Shown here one piece after another: positions 9,514 through 17,488 of a stretch of 64,000 nucleotides of DNA. Numbering within the stretch: the stretch's first letter is position 1; each line of letters starts with the position of its first letter. Source of the stretch: Nocardioides currus (lineage in GTDB: Bacteria > Actinomycetota > Actinomycetes > Propionibacteriales > Nocardioidaceae); assembly GCF_003057875.1 (NCBI RefSeq), contig NZ_PYXZ01000002.1:186254-250253 (forward strand). Direction: 5' to 3'. Position numbers and translations under genes: made by a program. The notes beneath the pieces are model-generated. The model ran no database searches. It saw nothing but the letters and a program-made list of their open reading frames with translations, and had not been told where the DNA came from.

Positions 9514-10719
9514 CTAGACCGGCCGCTTGCGTGCCGACCGGGCAGCGAACGAGCGCTCGCCCTGGCCGGTGCTGACCTTCTTGGCGGGAGCCGCGGCGGC
9601 GTCGTCGGAGCTGCCCTTGACGCCTTGGTACGCCGCGTCGTGGCGCCCCGGCCTGTCCTTGGCTGCGCGCTTGGCCCGGCCGTCGACATCGCCGCTGTCG
9701 TCGTCGTGCCCGTGGTCGTGCCCATGCCCATGCCCGTGCCCGTGGCCGTGGCCGTGCAGGTGCTCGGGGACCTCCGCGTTGGGGTCGACGAGCGAGGGGA
9801 TGGCGCGTCGGGCCTTCTCGAGGTCGCGCTCGTACTTCACGACCACGTTCACCGTCTGCGACAGCACGTCGGCGCTCAGCTCCTCGACCCCCAGGACCGC
9901 CAGCGTCCGGGCCCAGTCGATCGTCTCGGAGATGCTCGGCGACTTGCGCAGCTCGAGCTCGCGCAGGCCGCGCACGATCTCGACCAGCCGCACCGCGAGC
10001 GACTCGGCCAGGCCCGTGTCCTTGGAGCGGATGATCGCGAGCTCGCGCTCGGGCTCCGGGTAGTCGAGGAACAGGTGCAGGCAACGCCGCTTGAGCGCCG
10101 CGGAGAGGTCGCGCGTGTTGTTGGAGGTGAGGACGACGTACGGCAGGTGGCGAGCCACCACGGTGCCGATCTCCGGGATGGAGATCTGGAACTCCGAGAG
10201 CAGCTCGAGCAGCACAGCCTCGAGCGCCTCGTCCGCCCGGTCGACCTCGTCGATCAGGAGCACCACCGGCTCGTCGGAGTCGATGGCCTGCAGCAGCGGG
10301 CGGGGGGAGAGGAAGCGCTCGGAGAAGAAGACGCTGTCCTGCTTGGCGATCCGCTCGACGGCCTCGCCCAGGTCGGCGGCGTCCTCGACGACCTGGCCGA
10401 TCTTCTCCCGCAGGATCTGCGTGTAGAGCATCTGCTTGCCGTAGTCCCACTCGTAGAGGGCCTTGGTCTCGTCCTGGCCCTCGTAGCACTGCAGCCGGAT
10501 CAGCCGACGCCCGGTGACGGCGGCCAGGCTGGTGGCGAGCTGTGTCTTGCCGACCCCCGCCGGCCCCTCGAGCAGGATCGGCTTGTCGAGCCTCGTCTGG
10601 AGGAAGACCGTGGTCGCGAGCCGGTCGTCGGCGAGGTAGCCCGCCTCGCCGAAGCGCGCGGCCGTGTCGGCGACGTCGCTGAAGTCGTGGGGTCCGCTGT
10701 CTCGATCGGGTGTGGTCAC
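9514..10719 (-). CDS. MoxR-family AAA+ ATPase with His-rich tail
   Basis: 401 residues. Walker A EGPAGVGKTQ (51-60), Walker B VVLLIDEVDRADEA, sensor VVLTSNNTRDL and the lid follow MoxR order. The C-terminus is unusual: residues 320-341 hold ten histidines alternating mainly with glycine and ending in DDD, a metal-binding type sequence, followed by a basic low-complexity tail. It lies 9 bp upstream of the VWA gene and 79 bp downstream of mdo on the same strand. The expected role is ATP-driven activation or metal loading of a neighbour, most plausibly Mdo (inference). Confidence 0.84.
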   Translation of the reverse strand: MTTPDRDSGPHDFSDVADTAARFGEAGYLADDRLATTVFLQTRLDKPILLEGPAGVGKTQLATSLAAVTGRRLIRLQCYEGQDETKALYEWDYGKQMLYTQILREKIGQVVEDAADLGEAVERIAKQDSVFFSERFLSPRPLLQAIDSDEPVVLLIDEVDRADEALEAVLLELLSEFQISIPEIGTVVARHLPYVVLTSNNTRDLSAALKRRCLHLFLDYPEPERELAIIRSKDTGLAESLAVRLVEIVRGLRELELRKSPSISETIDWARTLAVLGVEELSADVLSQTVNVVVKYERDLEKARRAIPSLVDPNAEVPEHLHGHGHGHGHGHGHDHGHDDDSGDVDGRAKRAAKDRPGRHDAAYQGVKGSSDDAAAAPAKKVSTGQGERSFAARSARKRPV

Positions 10720-10798
10720 CGGGGTCCTTCCCTGGGAGTGGTGCCGACCGGGACCGCGCTTCGTGACGCGGGCCCGGCCGGGTCGGGGAACCTGCCGC

Positions 10799-12091
10799 TC
10801 AGGAGATGAGGTCGTCCAGGTCGCCGTTCATGCAGTGGTCGACCACGGGACGGACCGTCTCGAAGGTGCACTCCTTGGCGTTGCCCGGGGTGCAGGCATC
10901 GCCAAGGACGTGGTTGGTGATGCGGTCCACGTCGGCGCCGTCGCCGGTGATCACCTTGGCGTTCTCGTAGAACTTCGTCGGACCCTCGCCGAGGCGGTTC
11001 TTGGAGTAGCTGTCCTGGGTGACGTCGGTGAACTTCTCCGGGATGCCCACGTCACGCAGCAGCCGGATCGACGCGGCGAGCGCGGCGTCAGCGGCCTGGG
11101 GCTTGGTCATTCCGTGGGTGTCGATGCCCATGGCCTCGGCGATGTCGGCGAAGCGGTGGTAGACCGCCGGCATGTTGAACGCCCACACGCGGGGCAGCGC
11201 GATCGCGTTGTTGAGCCCGTGGTGGGTGTCGTAGAACGCGCTGATCGCGTGCGAGATGGAGTGGATGATGCCGAGGCCGCCGGAGTTGAACGCCTGGGCG
11301 GCGATGTACTGCGCGTACATCATCCCCTGACGGCCCTCGAGGTCCTGGCCGTTCCACGTCGCCGCGCGCAGGTGCTGCGAGGTCAGCTTGATGGCGTGCA
11401 GCGCGTTGCCCAGCGAGGGCTGGAAGTTGAGCCGCGAGACATAGGGCTCGCTGGCGTGGGCGAGCACGTCGAAGCCGCACTGCGCGGTGTAGTCGACCGG
11501 GCAGTCGAAGTAGAGCACCGGGTCGTCGATCGCCAGGCTCGTCACCGACGCGTCGTCGAACGCGACGTACTTGTGGGGGTTGTCCGGGTCGGTCGTGGTG
11601 TCGGTGATGACGTAGGCCCACGACGTCTCCGAGCCGGTGCCGGCGGTCGTCGAGACCGCGATGTGCGGCGGGTTCTTCGGGTTCTCGGACATGTTGAAGC
11701 CCTCGAACTCGTTGACGTTGCGTCCGTCGTGCGCGACCGAGACGCGCGCGCCCTTGCAGGCGTCGTGGGACGACCCGCCGCCGATGGAGACGAACGAGTC
11801 GCACTCGTTCTCCTGGTACATCGCCACGGAGTCCATGACGTTGTAGTCCTTCGGGTTGGACTCGACCTTGTCGTACACCACGACCTCGAGGCCGTGGTAC
11901 TTCATCGACTCGACGATCTTGTGGACGATGTCGGTGCCCCGCAGTCCCGACGTCATCACGAGCGTCTTGCGGAACCCGAGCTTGAGGGCCTCGGGTCCGA
12001 TCATCTCGTGCGCGCCGGGTCCCATCAGAGCCCGGGGGAAGGGGTGGAACTCCTTGATGGGGAACGGCTTGAGCAGTTCGTCGACCTGCAT
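10799..12091 (-). CDS. mdo: NDMA-dependent methanol dehydrogenase (group III Fe-ADH type)
   Basis: 430 residues. The nucleotide domain has VSIGGGSSHDACKGA (102-116) and STTAGTGSETS (147-157). Predicted metal ligands are Asp208, His212 (GFDVLAHASE), His277 (GIIHSISHAI) and His290/291 (DTHHGLNNAIALP). In Amycolatopsis and Mycobacterium this enzyme keeps NAD(H) tightly bound and passes electrons to mycofactocin in the cell or to the dye NDMA in vitro, oxidising methanol and other primary alcohols. It is divergent from mftA, directly linking cofactor and enzyme. The ATG at 12091 follows AGGAGG (12098-12103) at 6 bp; a TAGCGT -10 (12133-12128) would give a leader of about 30 nt. Confidence 0.92.
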   Translation of the reverse strand: MQVDELLKPFPIKEFHPFPRALMGPGAHEMIGPEALKLGFRKTLVMTSGLRGTDIVHKIVESMKYHGLEVVVYDKVESNPKDYNVMDSVAMYQENECDSFVSIGGGSSHDACKGARVSVAHDGRNVNEFEGFNMSENPKNPPHIAVSTTAGTGSETSWAYVITDTTTDPDNPHKYVAFDDASVTSLAIDDPVLYFDCPVDYTAQCGFDVLAHASEPYVSRLNFQPSLGNALHAIKLTSQHLRAATWNGQDLEGRQGMMYAQYIAAQAFNSGGLGIIHSISHAISAFYDTHHGLNNAIALPRVWAFNMPAVYHRFADIAEAMGIDTHGMTKPQAADAALAASIRLLRDVGIPEKFTDVTQDSYSKNRLGEGPTKFYENAKVITGDGADVDRITNHVLGDACTPGNAKECTFETVRPVVDHCMNGDLDDLIS

Positions 12092-12121
12092 GGATGACCT
12101 CCTGGGGCGGATGTGGTGATG

Positions 12122-12208
12122 CTCCGGACGCTAGGACCGGGGTCGGGGGCCGACCAGACGAGGATCGGCAAACGGGTCGGTGGGGCAGGCCCCGACCTGA
12201 CCGTCAGG
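12122..12208. promoter_or_regulatory. mdo/mftA divergent control region with three dyads
   Basis: The 216 bp mdo-mftA gap holds the mdo -10 (TAGCGT on the minus strand, 12133-12128) and three inverted repeats: GGTCGG-GGG-CCGACC (12141-12155, near the mdo -35 position), GGGGC-AG-GCCCC (12182-12193) and CCTGAC-C-GTCAGG (12196-12208). A TAGCGT at 12259-12264 is a possible mftA -10, followed by GGAGGAA before the mftA ATG. Which regulators bind is unknown; MadR is a candidate. Confidence 0.45.
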
Positions 12209-12307
12209 ACAGGTGCGGCCCCGTTGGGCGAGGGGTGCGCCGCGGGCCGCGTGCTTCCTAGCGTGGGAACGCGACACCCCACCCCGCCCCGACCACGGAG
12301 GAACGCC

Positions 12308-12436
12308 ATGACCGACCCGACCCAGGACACCGCGGTGGACACCGCGCTCGAGACCGATCCCCACTCCGACTGGGCCACCACCGAGGACGCGCTCGTCGAG
12401 GAGGTCTCGATCGACGGCATGTGCGGCGTCTACTGA
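12308..12436 (+). CDS. mftA: Mycofactocin precursor peptide MftA
   Basis: A 42-residue peptide ending in the invariant core IDGMCGVY. MftC decarboxylates and crosslinks the terminal Val-Tyr, and MftE releases them to become the cofactor. The leader is acidic, as in other MftA peptides, and is recognised by MftB. The ATG at 12308 is preceded by GGAGGAA at about 5 bp. The stop TGA shares a base with the mftB ATG (TGATG), so translation is coupled. Longer in-frame starts upstream lack a ribosome site and would cross the promoter. Confidence 0.95.
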   Translation: MTDPTQDTAVDTALETDPHSDWATTEDALVEEVSIDGMCGVY

Positions 12437-12702
12437 TGCTCGCCGGCGAGGCCTGGCGCCTGAGCCCGTCGGTGTCGGTGCGGCCGGAGCCCTTCGGGGC
12501 CCTGGTCTACGACTTCTCGACCCGACGGCTCAGCTTCCTCAAGACCCTGCTCCTCCTCGACGTCGTCCGCCGCCTCGACGGGGCGAGCGACGTGGACGAG
12601 GCGCTCCGTTCGGCAGGAGTGGGTGACGGGGAGCGCGCCGGCTACCTCCGCGCCCTCGACGGCCTCGCCGCCAGCGGCGTGCTGATCAGGAGCACACCAT
12701 GA
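12436..12702 (+). CDS. mftB: Mycofactocin peptide chaperone MftB
   Basis: 88 residues of the RRE (RiPP recognition element, PqqD-like winged helix) family. Conserved features are WRLSPSVSVRPEPFGALVY followed by FSTRRLSFLKT. MftB binds the MftA leader and presents it to the radical SAM enzyme MftC. The ATG at 12436, overlapping the mftA stop by one base, is preferred over the GTG at 12421 that lies inside mftA. The gene ends with an ATGA overlap into mftC. Confidence 0.93.
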   Translation: MLAGEAWRLSPSVSVRPEPFGALVYDFSTRRLSFLKTLLLLDVVRRLDGASDVDEALRSAGVGDGERAGYLRALDGLAASGVLIRSTP

Positions 12703-13925
12703 CCGCCACGCTGACCGAGACGTCGACCGGGTCCCCGCGCGTGGGCCGGCTCGTCGACCAGTTCGAGCTCGGCCTCGACGCCCCGATCTGCCTGACGTGG
12801 GAGCTGACGTACGCCTGCAACCTCGCCTGCGTGCACTGCCTGTCGTCCTCCGGGCGCCGCGACCCCGACGAGCTGTCCACGGCGGAGGCCAAGGCGCTCA
12901 TCGACGAGTTCGAGCGGATGCAGATCTTCTACGTCAACATCGGCGGCGGGGAGCCGACCGTGCGCCCCGACTTCTGGGAGCTCCTCGACTACGCCGTCGA
13001 CCACCACGTGGGCGTGAAGTTCTCCACCAACGGCTTCCGGATCACCCCCGAGCGCGCCGCGATGCTGGCGGCGACCGACTACGTCGACGTGCAGATCTCG
13101 CTCGACGGGGCGACGGCCGAGGTCAACGACCCCGTCCGCGGCCAGGGCACCTACGACGCCGCGATGCGGGCGCTCGCCAACCTGCAGGCAGCTGGGATGA
13201 AGGACTTCAAGATCTCGGTCGTCTGCACGCGCCACAACATCGGCCAGCTCGACGAGTTCAAGGCCATCGCCGACCGGTACGGCGCCCAGCTCCGCCTCAC
13301 GCGGTTGCGCCCGTCCGGTCGCGGAGCCGACGTCTGGGACGAGCTCCACCCGTTGCCCCACCAGCAGCGCGAGCTCTACGACTGGCTGATGGCCAACGGG
13401 GAGAAGGTGCTGACCGGGGACTCGTTCTTCCATCTCGCGGCGTACGGCGAGCCGCTGCCCGGTCTCAACCTGTGCGGCGCCGGCCGCGTGGTCTGCCTCG
13501 TGGACCCGGTCGGCGACGTGTACGCCTGCCCGTTCGCGATCCACGACCGGTTCAAGGCCGGCAACGTCCGCAGCACCGGCGGCTTCGACCGGGTGTGGAA
13601 GGAGGCGCCGCTCTTCGAGGAGCTCCGCAGCCCGCAGACCGGGGGTGCCTGCACGCAGTGCTCCGCCTACGACGCCTGCCGTGGTGGTTGCATGGCGGCC
13701 AAGTTCTTCACCGGGCTGCCGCTCGACGGACCCGACCCGGAGTGCGTCAAGGGCAACGCCGAGGAGGCGCTCGCGGGTCTCGACCGGAGCACGCTGCCGG
13801 GGTCGAGCCAGGACCACTCCCACACGGGCACCGTGCGCAACGCCCCGGTGCCGTTGACGCTGGGCGCCACCCGCACCCGCCCCACGAGCGCGTGCGACGA
13901 GAGCCCTGTCGCGGGGATGTCGTGA
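12699..13925 (+). CDS. mftC: Mycofactocin radical SAM maturase MftC
   Basis: 408-residue radical SAM enzyme with Cys40-x3-Cys44-x2-Cys47 (TYACNLACVHC) binding the SAM [4Fe-4S] cluster. A SPASM domain near the C-terminus (CGAGRVVCLVDPVGD, YACPFA, CTQCSAYDACRGGC) carries the auxiliary clusters. MftC first oxidatively decarboxylates the C-terminal Tyr of MftA and then forms a C-C bond to the adjacent Val. The last 50 or so residues after the SPASM motif are low-complexity and variable. ATGA overlap with mftB and one base before mftE place it firmly in the operon. Confidence 0.95.
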   Translation: MTATLTETSTGSPRVGRLVDQFELGLDAPICLTWELTYACNLACVHCLSSSGRRDPDELSTAEAKALIDEFERMQIFYVNIGGGEPTVRPDFWELLDYAVDHHVGVKFSTNGFRITPERAAMLAATDYVDVQISLDGATAEVNDPVRGQGTYDAAMRALANLQAAGMKDFKISVVCTRHNIGQLDEFKAIADRYGAQLRLTRLRPSGRGADVWDELHPLPHQQRELYDWLMANGEKVLTGDSFFHLAAYGEPLPGLNLCGAGRVVCLVDPVGDVYACPFAIHDRFKAGNVRSTGGFDRVWKEAPLFEELRSPQTGGACTQCSAYDACRGGCMAAKFFTGLPLDGPDPECVKGNAEEALAGLDRSTLPGSSQDHSHTGTVRNAPVPLTLGATRTRPTSACDESPVAGMS

Positions 13926-13926
13926 G

Positions 13927-14691
13927 ATGACGACGACCCCGCCCGGCGAGCACGGCCGTCGGCTCGGGCTCGGCGGCGTGCGGTGGCCCACCCTCGAGGA
14001 CGAGCCGCCACTCGTGCTCGTGCCACTCGGGTCGCTGGAGCAGCACGGGCCCCACCTCCCGCTCGCCACGGACTCGATGGTGGCGTGCGCGGCGACGCGG
14101 GCGGTGGCCCGCCGGCTCGCCGCCGCGGGCGTGCGCGTGCTCGTCGCGCCGACCCTGGCCTACGGCGCCAGCGGCGAGCACGAGGACTTCCCCGGCACCA
14201 TCTCGATCGGGCACGAGGCGCTGTGGCTCCAGCTGGTCGAGCTCGGACGCTCGGCCTGCCGATGGGCTCGTGGCCTCGTGCTCGTCAACGGTCACGGCGG
14301 CAACGTGGCCACCGTGGTGGACGCCGTGACCCGACTCCGTGACGAGGGGCGACCCGTCGCCTGGACAGGGTGCGCCCTCGCCGGCGACGCCCACGCCGGG
14401 CGGACCGAGACCTCGCTGCTGCGGCACCTCTCGCCGTGGTCGGTGCGCGTCGACCTCGCCGAGGTAGGCGCCACCGAGCCGATCGAGGAGCTGATGCCGA
14501 GGTTGCGCGGGGTCGGGGTCCGCACGGTCTCGCCCAACGGCATCCTCGGCGACGCCACCGGCAGCACCGCCGAGGAAGGTCGTCGGCTCTTCGAGGACCT
14601 GGTCGAGCGGCTGTTCCGCGAGATCTCCCTCCTCGACGTGGGCGACGAGGGACGACTCCGCAGCGCCAGGCCCGCCGGCGCGCGCAGGTGA
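13927..14691 (+). CDS. mftE: Mycofactocin peptidase MftE (creatininase family)
   Basis: 254-residue creatininase-like metal-dependent amidohydrolase. Metal-binding motifs are PLGSLEQHGPHLPLATDS (Glu38, His40, Asp49), YGASGEHEDFPGTISIG and LVNGHGGNVATVVDA. MftE cuts the crosslinked Val-Tyr unit off the MftC-modified MftA, giving AHDP, the MftD substrate. It starts one base after the mftC stop and overlaps the mftF GTG (GTGA). In many genomes mftD lies between mftC and mftE; here nothing does. Confidence 0.94.
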   Translation: MTTTPPGEHGRRLGLGGVRWPTLEDEPPLVLVPLGSLEQHGPHLPLATDSMVACAATRAVARRLAAAGVRVLVAPTLAYGASGEHEDFPGTISIGHEALWLQLVELGRSACRWARGLVLVNGHGGNVATVVDAVTRLRDEGRPVAWTGCALAGDAHAGRTETSLLRHLSPWSVRVDLAEVGATEPIEELMPRLRGVGVRTVSPNGILGDATGSTAEEGRRLFEDLVERLFREISLLDVGDEGRLRSARPAGARR

Positions 14692-16100
14692 GCCTCCCAG
14701 CGGGCTTCACCGTGCGGCTGTCGGCGCGCACGAAGGTCTGCGACGGTGGCACGGCGCTCGTCGGCGGCAGCAGGGGCTCGGTCCTCTACCTCAGTCCGGC
14801 TGCGGCCCACCTGCTCGGTGGCGAAGGCGTCGTGGCGGCCGCTCCGGGTGCGGCCGAAGCACTGGCCCGCTCCTTGCTGGACCGGGGATTCGCCGACCCG
14901 TGGTGGTCCGACCCGCCGGGCTCAGACGCCGACGTCACGGACGTGACGGTGGTGGTGCCCGTCCGCGACCGCCCGCTCGACCTGGCCCGCCTGCTCGACG
15001 CGCTGCCGCCCTCGGTCCCGGTCGTGGTCGTGGACGACGCATCACGCTCGCCCGGCCCGGTCGCCGGCGTGGCCAGGCGGCACGGCGCGACCCTCGTCGT
15101 GCACGAGGCCAACCGCGGCCCGGCCGCAGCGCGCAACTCCGGCCTGCGACGGGTCACCACGCCGTACGTCGCCTTCTGCGACTCCGACGTCGTCCCCGAC
15201 CGGGGGTGGCTGGCCACGCTGCGGCGCCACCTCGACGATCCTGCCCTCGCCGTGGTGGCCCCGCGGGTGCTCGGCCCGACCGCGCGGGCCGACGACGGGT
15301 GGATCGAGAGGTACGAGCAGGCTCGGTCCTCCCTCGACCTGGGGCCCGAGCCGGCCGCCGTTCGCCAGCAGGGGATGGTCTCCTACCTGCCGAGCGCGTG
15401 CCTGGTCGCCCGCGTCGACGCCCTCGGCGACGGCTTCGACGAGGCGCTGCGCTGCGGCGAGGACGTCGACCTGGTCTGGCGGCTCCTCGCCTCGGGCGTC
15501 GGCGTGCGCTACGAGCCCGCGGCCACCGTGCGCCACCGGCACCGCGCCGAGCTGCGTGAGTGGCTGGGGCGCAAGGCCTTCTACGGCACCTCCGCCGCAC
15601 CGCTCGCCGAGCGTCACGGGACCGCCGTGGCTCCCATGGTGCTCTCGCCGTGGTCCGCGGTGCTCGCCGGCGCGGTGCTCGCCCAGCGCCGGTGGTCCGT
15701 CCCGGTCGCGCTCGGCGCGGCGGCGGTCGCCACGGCCGGGACCGCTCGTCGGCTGGGGCGCAGCGAGCACCCGGTGCGCGCCGCCGCCGTCCTCACGCTG
15801 GAGGGAAGCGTCGCCGTCGTGTGGCAGACCGCCGCCGCGCTCACGCGCCACTACTGGCCCGTCGCAGCCCTCGCTGCCCTCGGGTCCCGGCGAGCGCGGC
15901 GGGCGGTCGTCGTCGCCGCGGTCGTCGACGGGCTGGTCGACCGGCGACGGGTCGGCGCCGACCTCGACCCGGTGCGCTACGTCCTCGCCCGACGACTCGA
16001 CGACCTCGCCTACGGTGCCGGCGTCTGGTCCGGTGCCCTGCGCGCCCGGTCGCCGCGCGCGCTGCTGCCGGCCATGCGTGGTCCACACCGGCGCGCCTGA
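14688..16100 (+). CDS. mftF: Mycofactocin glycosyltransferase MftF
   Basis: 470 residues, the usual MftF size. An N-terminal module (about 1-80, FTVRLSARTKVCDGGTALVG) may resemble the MftB-like recognition fold. A GT2 catalytic domain follows (about 85-310; VTVVVPVRDRP, VVVVDDAS, nucleotide-sugar DSD in VAFCDSDVVPD, GEDVDLVWRL). The C-terminal region is hydrophobic and partly membrane-associated. MftF adds the oligoglucose chain to (pre)mycofactocin that MftM then methylates. The GTG start overlaps the mftE stop. It is the last mft gene on this strand; no mftG (GMC oxidoreductase) follows. Confidence 0.92.
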   Translation: MSLPAGFTVRLSARTKVCDGGTALVGGSRGSVLYLSPAAAHLLGGEGVVAAAPGAAEALARSLLDRGFADPWWSDPPGSDADVTDVTVVVPVRDRPLDLARLLDALPPSVPVVVVDDASRSPGPVAGVARRHGATLVVHEANRGPAAARNSGLRRVTTPYVAFCDSDVVPDRGWLATLRRHLDDPALAVVAPRVLGPTARADDGWIERYEQARSSLDLGPEPAAVRQQGMVSYLPSACLVARVDALGDGFDEALRCGEDVDLVWRLLASGVGVRYEPAATVRHRHRAELREWLGRKAFYGTSAAPLAERHGTAVAPMVLSPWSAVLAGAVLAQRRWSVPVALGAAAVATAGTARRLGRSEHPVRAAAVLTLEGSVAVVWQTAAALTRHYWPVAALAALGSRRARRAVVVAAVVDGLVDRRRVGADLDPVRYVLARRLDDLAYGAGVWSGALRARSPRALLPAMRGPHRRA

Positions 16101-16160
16101 CCACCTGACGCGGCGACCAGTGCGGCGCTACCGTGGGCAGCCGATCCCGTGGAGCCGCCG

Positions 16161-17390
16161 ATGAGCACTGACGACCTGCACCTGCGCAGGGTCGACGCCG
16201 TGCGCGCGTGGACCAGCTTCGTCACGCTCGGCGACGGCGGCGAGCCCGCCGTGCGCCCGGAGATCCTGCGGAGCTGGGAGCTCTCCGGAGTGGTGTCGCC
16301 GACCCTCACGCACGCCCCGCTGGCCGACGAGTCCGACACGGCCGACTTCTGGCGGGCCTCGCCGCTGCAGACGGCCGTCACCCGCGTCCAGGACGAGCTG
16401 CGCCGCACCGCCGAGGACGGCGACCTCGTCATCGCGGTCACCGACGAGGAGACCCGCATCCTGTGGACGTACGGCGGTCGCGTGATGCGCCGCAAGGCCG
16501 AGACCGTCAACTTCGTGCCCGGGGGCCGGTGGGACGAGGCCAGCGTCGGCACCAACGCGCTGGCGATCGCCGGTCGCACCGACGCCCCGTCGATGGTCTT
16601 CAGCGCCGAGCACTACGCCGAGGTCGTGCACAACTGGGTGTGCTGGGCCGCCCCCGTCCACGACCCCGCCACGGGTCGTCGCCTCGGCGTCATCGACCTC
16701 TCCACCACCTGGGACCGCACCCACCCGATCGGGCTGGCGACGGCCCGGGTGATGGCGCGGCTGATCGAGACCGCGATGCCGACCTCCGCCCGCGCGGTCG
16801 CGAGCAACGTCCCGGCCCCGGGGGAGCCCGGCCTGACCCTGACGCTGCTGGGCACGGCGGAGGTGTGGCTCGACGGCCAGCGCCTGCTCCTCAACCGGCG
16901 CCAGACCGAGATCCTGGCGCTGCTGTCGATGCACCCCTCCGGGCTCTCGGTCGAACAGCTGCACTCCCTGCTCTACGGCGACTCCGCGGTCACCACCTCC
17001 ACCCTCAAGGCGGAGGTCTCGCACCTCCGCGCCGCCCTGCGTGGCCAGCTCTCGTCCCGTCCCTACCGCCTGACGCTGCCGGTCGCCACCGACATCGACG
17101 AGGTGCAGCAGCGGCTGCGGGTGGGCGACGTCCGCGGGGCGCTCGGACGCTACGGCGGCGACCTGCTGCCGGGCACGGACGCGCCGGCCCTGGTCGAGAT
17201 GGGCGACTACCTCGCCGTCAGCGTGCGCGAGGCGCTGCTGGCCGACCCGGACCCCGATGCCGTGCTGCGCTACAGCGAGCTGGCGCCGTACGACACGCAC
17301 GTGGTCGAGGCGTGCCTGGCCGCGATCGGGCACCAGGTCCACCCGGCCGTCCCGCTGCTCAAGGGCCGGCTCGCCGCCTCAGGACGCTGA
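16161..17390 (+). CDS. GAF-domain regulator with C-terminal winged helix
   Basis: 409 residues. The N-terminal part resembles the sensor of AcoR/DhaR-type activators: VRPEILRSWELSG near 35, then a GAF domain (about 65-205) with the hallmark ASVGTNALAIAG. Instead of a sigma-54 AAA+ domain, residues about 225-320 form a winged helix of the OmpR/SARP kind (LTLLGTAEVWLDG, LLLNRRQTEILALLS), followed by a helical tail. The ATG at 16161 with GGAG 6 bp upstream is preferred over GTG 16149. A CTGACG/TACCGT promoter (16105-16134, spacer 18) may drive it. Likely targets are the cox operon just downstream and/or the mft genes; the ligand is unknown. Confidence 0.72.
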   Translation: MSTDDLHLRRVDAVRAWTSFVTLGDGGEPAVRPEILRSWELSGVVSPTLTHAPLADESDTADFWRASPLQTAVTRVQDELRRTAEDGDLVIAVTDEETRILWTYGGRVMRRKAETVNFVPGGRWDEASVGTNALAIAGRTDAPSMVFSAEHYAEVVHNWVCWAAPVHDPATGRRLGVIDLSTTWDRTHPIGLATARVMARLIETAMPTSARAVASNVPAPGEPGLTLTLLGTAEVWLDGQRLLLNRRQTEILALLSMHPSGLSVEQLHSLLYGDSAVTTSTLKAEVSHLRAALRGQLSSRPYRLTLPVATDIDEVQQRLRVGDVRGALGRYGGDLLPGTDAPALVEMGDYLAVSVREALLADPDPDAVLRYSELAPYDTHVVEACLAAIGHQVHPAVPLLKGRLAASGR

Positions 17391-17440
17391 GCGCGAGCCG
17401 CTCGGTCGCGGGCAACCTTTGGCCAACCAGCCCTTCCTAG

Positions 17441-17456
17441 TGTGAGCGCCATCACA
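17441..17456. promoter_or_regulatory. Perfect CRP/GlxR-type binding site before coxS
   Basis: TGTGA-GCGCCA-TCACA is an exact match to the cAMP-receptor-protein consensus TGTGA-N6-TCACA. It lies 32 bp before the coxS ATG and overlaps the end of a -10-like TAGTGT (17438-17443). If that -10 is right, a bound CRP would repress; if the real promoter is elsewhere it could activate. It suggests carbon-status control of the cox-like operon. Confidence 0.65.
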
Positions 17457-17488
17457 GCGTCGACTCCCAGGTGAAGGTGGATATCGCG

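Noticed and set aside
8254..10809. Long open frame (851 codons) on the plus strand opposite the MoxR and VWA genes
   Set aside because: Antisense frames stay open in 72% GC DNA. The translation is low-complexity Arg/Gly/Val-rich, and the minus-strand genes have clear families and overlapping starts.
12421..12435. GTG 12421 as the mftB start
   Set aside because: It lies within the mftA core codons; ATG 12436 gives the usual coupled TGATG junction.
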